A stretch of 64,000 nt of DNA. Origin: Paludibaculum sp. Its GTDB lineage: Bacteria > Acidobacteriota > Terriglobia > Bryobacterales > Bryobacteraceae. Where the stretch lies: assembly GCA_029973955.1 (NCBI GenBank), contig JARKQJ010000145.1, forward strand, positions 1 through 64,000, read 5' to 3'. Positions within the stretch are counted from its first letter, which is position 1, and each line of letters starts with the position of its first letter. The notes below the pieces were generated by a model. It searched no databases and was not told the DNA's origin. It worked only from the letters and a program-made list of their open reading frames with translations. Positions 63,091 through 64,000 of this stretch are shown piece after piece. The position numbers were made by a program, and so were the translations under genes.

Positions 63091-64000
63091 TCATTCTTGG
63101 CATCGGCGGCCTGCTGAAAGATGCGGCCTGCGCGATTCTGAAAGACGGCGAGCTGGTAGCGGCCGTCGAGCAGGACAAAGTGCACGCGCATCACGGCACG
63201 GCGCACGCCGGGCTACCGCTGGAGGCGGCGCGAGCGGCGCTGCACCTGGCAGGGGCGAAGGCGGCCGATGTGCAGACAGTGGCGCTGGCGCGCCCGTTCC
63301 CGGAGCGGCACGGGACGCGCCACCTGCATCTGGAATTTCGGGATCATTTCCCCAGCGCGCGCGTGGTGAGCGTGGAGCATCACCTGGCGCACGCGGCGTC
63401 GGCTTACTACGCGTCGCCGTTTGAAAATGCGACGGTGCTGACGCTGGACAACGCGGGCGACTTCCGCTGCGGAACGCTGTGGCGGGCCGAGGGCGTGGAA
63501 CTGCACCTGGAGCGGGAGGTTTCGTATCCGGATTCGCTGGGCGACCTGTACAGCCGCGTGACGGAGCTGCTGGGTTTCAAGCCGGGCGCCGATGAACACA
63601 AGGTGCAGTGGCTTTCGACTTGGGGCGAGCCGGCGTTTGCGGGCGTGTTCCGGCAGATTCTGGCGCGTCCGGGCGTAGGGCTGCGCGTGGACCAGAGCTG
63701 GTTCGATGCGGACCGTGGGGGCAACGGCGGATTCGGCGCGCGGTTCTATGAAGCGATCGGACTGGAAGACGGCGCGGAGATTCCGGCGGAGCTGCGACCG
63801 GTACTGGCGGCGAGCTTGCAGCGCGCGACGGAAGAGATGGTGATGGAGCTGGCTGGGACGGGCGAGAACCTGTGCCTGGCGGGCGGCCTGGGGTTGAACG
63901 CACTCCTGGTGGCGGCGCTGGAAAAGAGCGGGCTGTGGAAGAAGGTGTTCGTGCAGCCGGCCGCGGGCAACAGCGGGACGGCGATCGGCGCGGCGTACCA
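63087..64000 (+). CDS. Carbamoyltransferase (NodU/CmcH-type), N-terminal part, cut at the window end
   Basis: The first 304 residues of an ASKHA/Kae1-like carbamoyltransferase that moves a carbamoyl group from carbamoyl phosphate to a hydroxyl of a sugar or antibiotic. Motifs: [22 protein letters not shown] at the start, [20 protein letters not shown] (the HHxxHAxxAYY signature) at about 91-110, [23 protein letters not shown] and [20 protein letters not shown] near the end. It follows glnS with ATGA overlap. The C-terminal carbamoyl-binding half lies outside the window. It may decorate LPS or a natural product. Confidence 0.9.
   Translation, partial: MIILGIGGLLKDAACAILKDGELVAAVEQDKVHAHHGTAHAGLPLEAARAALHLAGAKAADVQTVALARPFPERHGTRHLHLEFRDHFPSARVVSVEHHLAHAASAYYASPFENATVLTLDNAGDFRCGTLWRAEGVELHLEREVSYPDSLGDLYSRVTELLGFKPGADEHKVQWLSTWGEPAFAGVFRQILARPGVGLRVDQSWFDADRGGNGGFGARFYEAIGLEDGAEIPAELRPVLAASLQRATEEMVMELAGTGENLCLAGGLGLNALLVAALEKSGLWKKVFVQPAAGNSGTAIGAAY

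Overview
The window looks like chromosomal DNA from a high-GC, diderm member of the Acidobacteriota, most likely of the Bryobacterales / Solibacter type. The evidence is a combination: two very large TonB-dependent outer-membrane proteins of the Oar-like acidobacterial kind, three small 'VWFA-related' secreted proteins, a squalene-hopene cyclase, lipid A and KDO genes (lpxD, kdsB), many secreted sugar-active enzymes, and frequent GTG/TTG starts. No tRNA, rRNA, CRISPR array or intact prophage was seen. This is an inference from gene content, not a database result.

Layout. 1-740: the first 68 codons of an IS21-type istB with no istA behind it, and a DUF2442 fragment, i.e. a transposon scar. 740-6846: a yggS/CocE-type hydrolase pair facing a tightly overlapping four-gene run (PD-(D/E)XK-like nuclease, DUF697-like membrane protein, DsbA-like thioredoxin, short-chain dehydrogenase). 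6898-14205: MFS carrier, old-yellow-enzyme reductase, a TonB-type barrel without its usual N-terminal domains, a VWFA protein and a coiled-coil membrane protein. 14212-25415: a three-domain GH18/deacetylase/glycosyltransferase giant, a full-length TonB receptor, a GH28 and a GH38 enzyme. 25421-28821: a 5-oxoprolinase operon (pxpB-pxpC-MFS-pxpA). 28913-32315: a DUF669-like protein with an SSB-like tail, a CoA-binding protein, rluB, scpB and scpA. 32438-34402: squalene-hopene cyclase. 34572-39219: sialic-acid use (sialidase, NanE-ROK fusion, NanA-like lyase, MFS). 39188-43552: NIPSNAP protein, uppS with a winged-helix regulator and membrane protein, lpxD and a LOG-type protein. 43634-48602: PP2C phosphatase, K+ channel, nnr, tsaE. 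48722-53606: secreted helical and TPR proteins, pyrG, kdsB. 53669-57268: a VWFA pair, a 66-residue protein and a methyltransferase with a zinc ribbon. 57377-59490: ECF sigma factor, anti-sigma factor, rsmA. 59491-64000: lipocalin-like protein, gltX, glnS and the start of a carbamoyltransferase.

The genes are mostly packed in overlapping pairs (ATGA, TGATG and 8-nt overlaps), so many are probably co-translated. Themes are scavenging of plant or host glycans (GH28, GH38, sialidase, TonB receptors), envelope building (lpxD, kdsB, uppS, shc, GT2) and housekeeping (scpAB, pyrG, tRNA synthetases, tsaE, rsmA). The most striking whole-window signal is strand composition: the + strand is G-rich from 1 to about 30 kb, C-rich from about 32 to 55 kb, and G-rich again to the end, whichever strand the genes lie on. 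This suggests that a segment of about 23 kb is inverted. The best candidates for something undescribed are the nuclease/DUF697 pair, the three-domain polysaccharide protein, the SSB-tailed DUF669 protein, and an intergenic palindromic repeat family.
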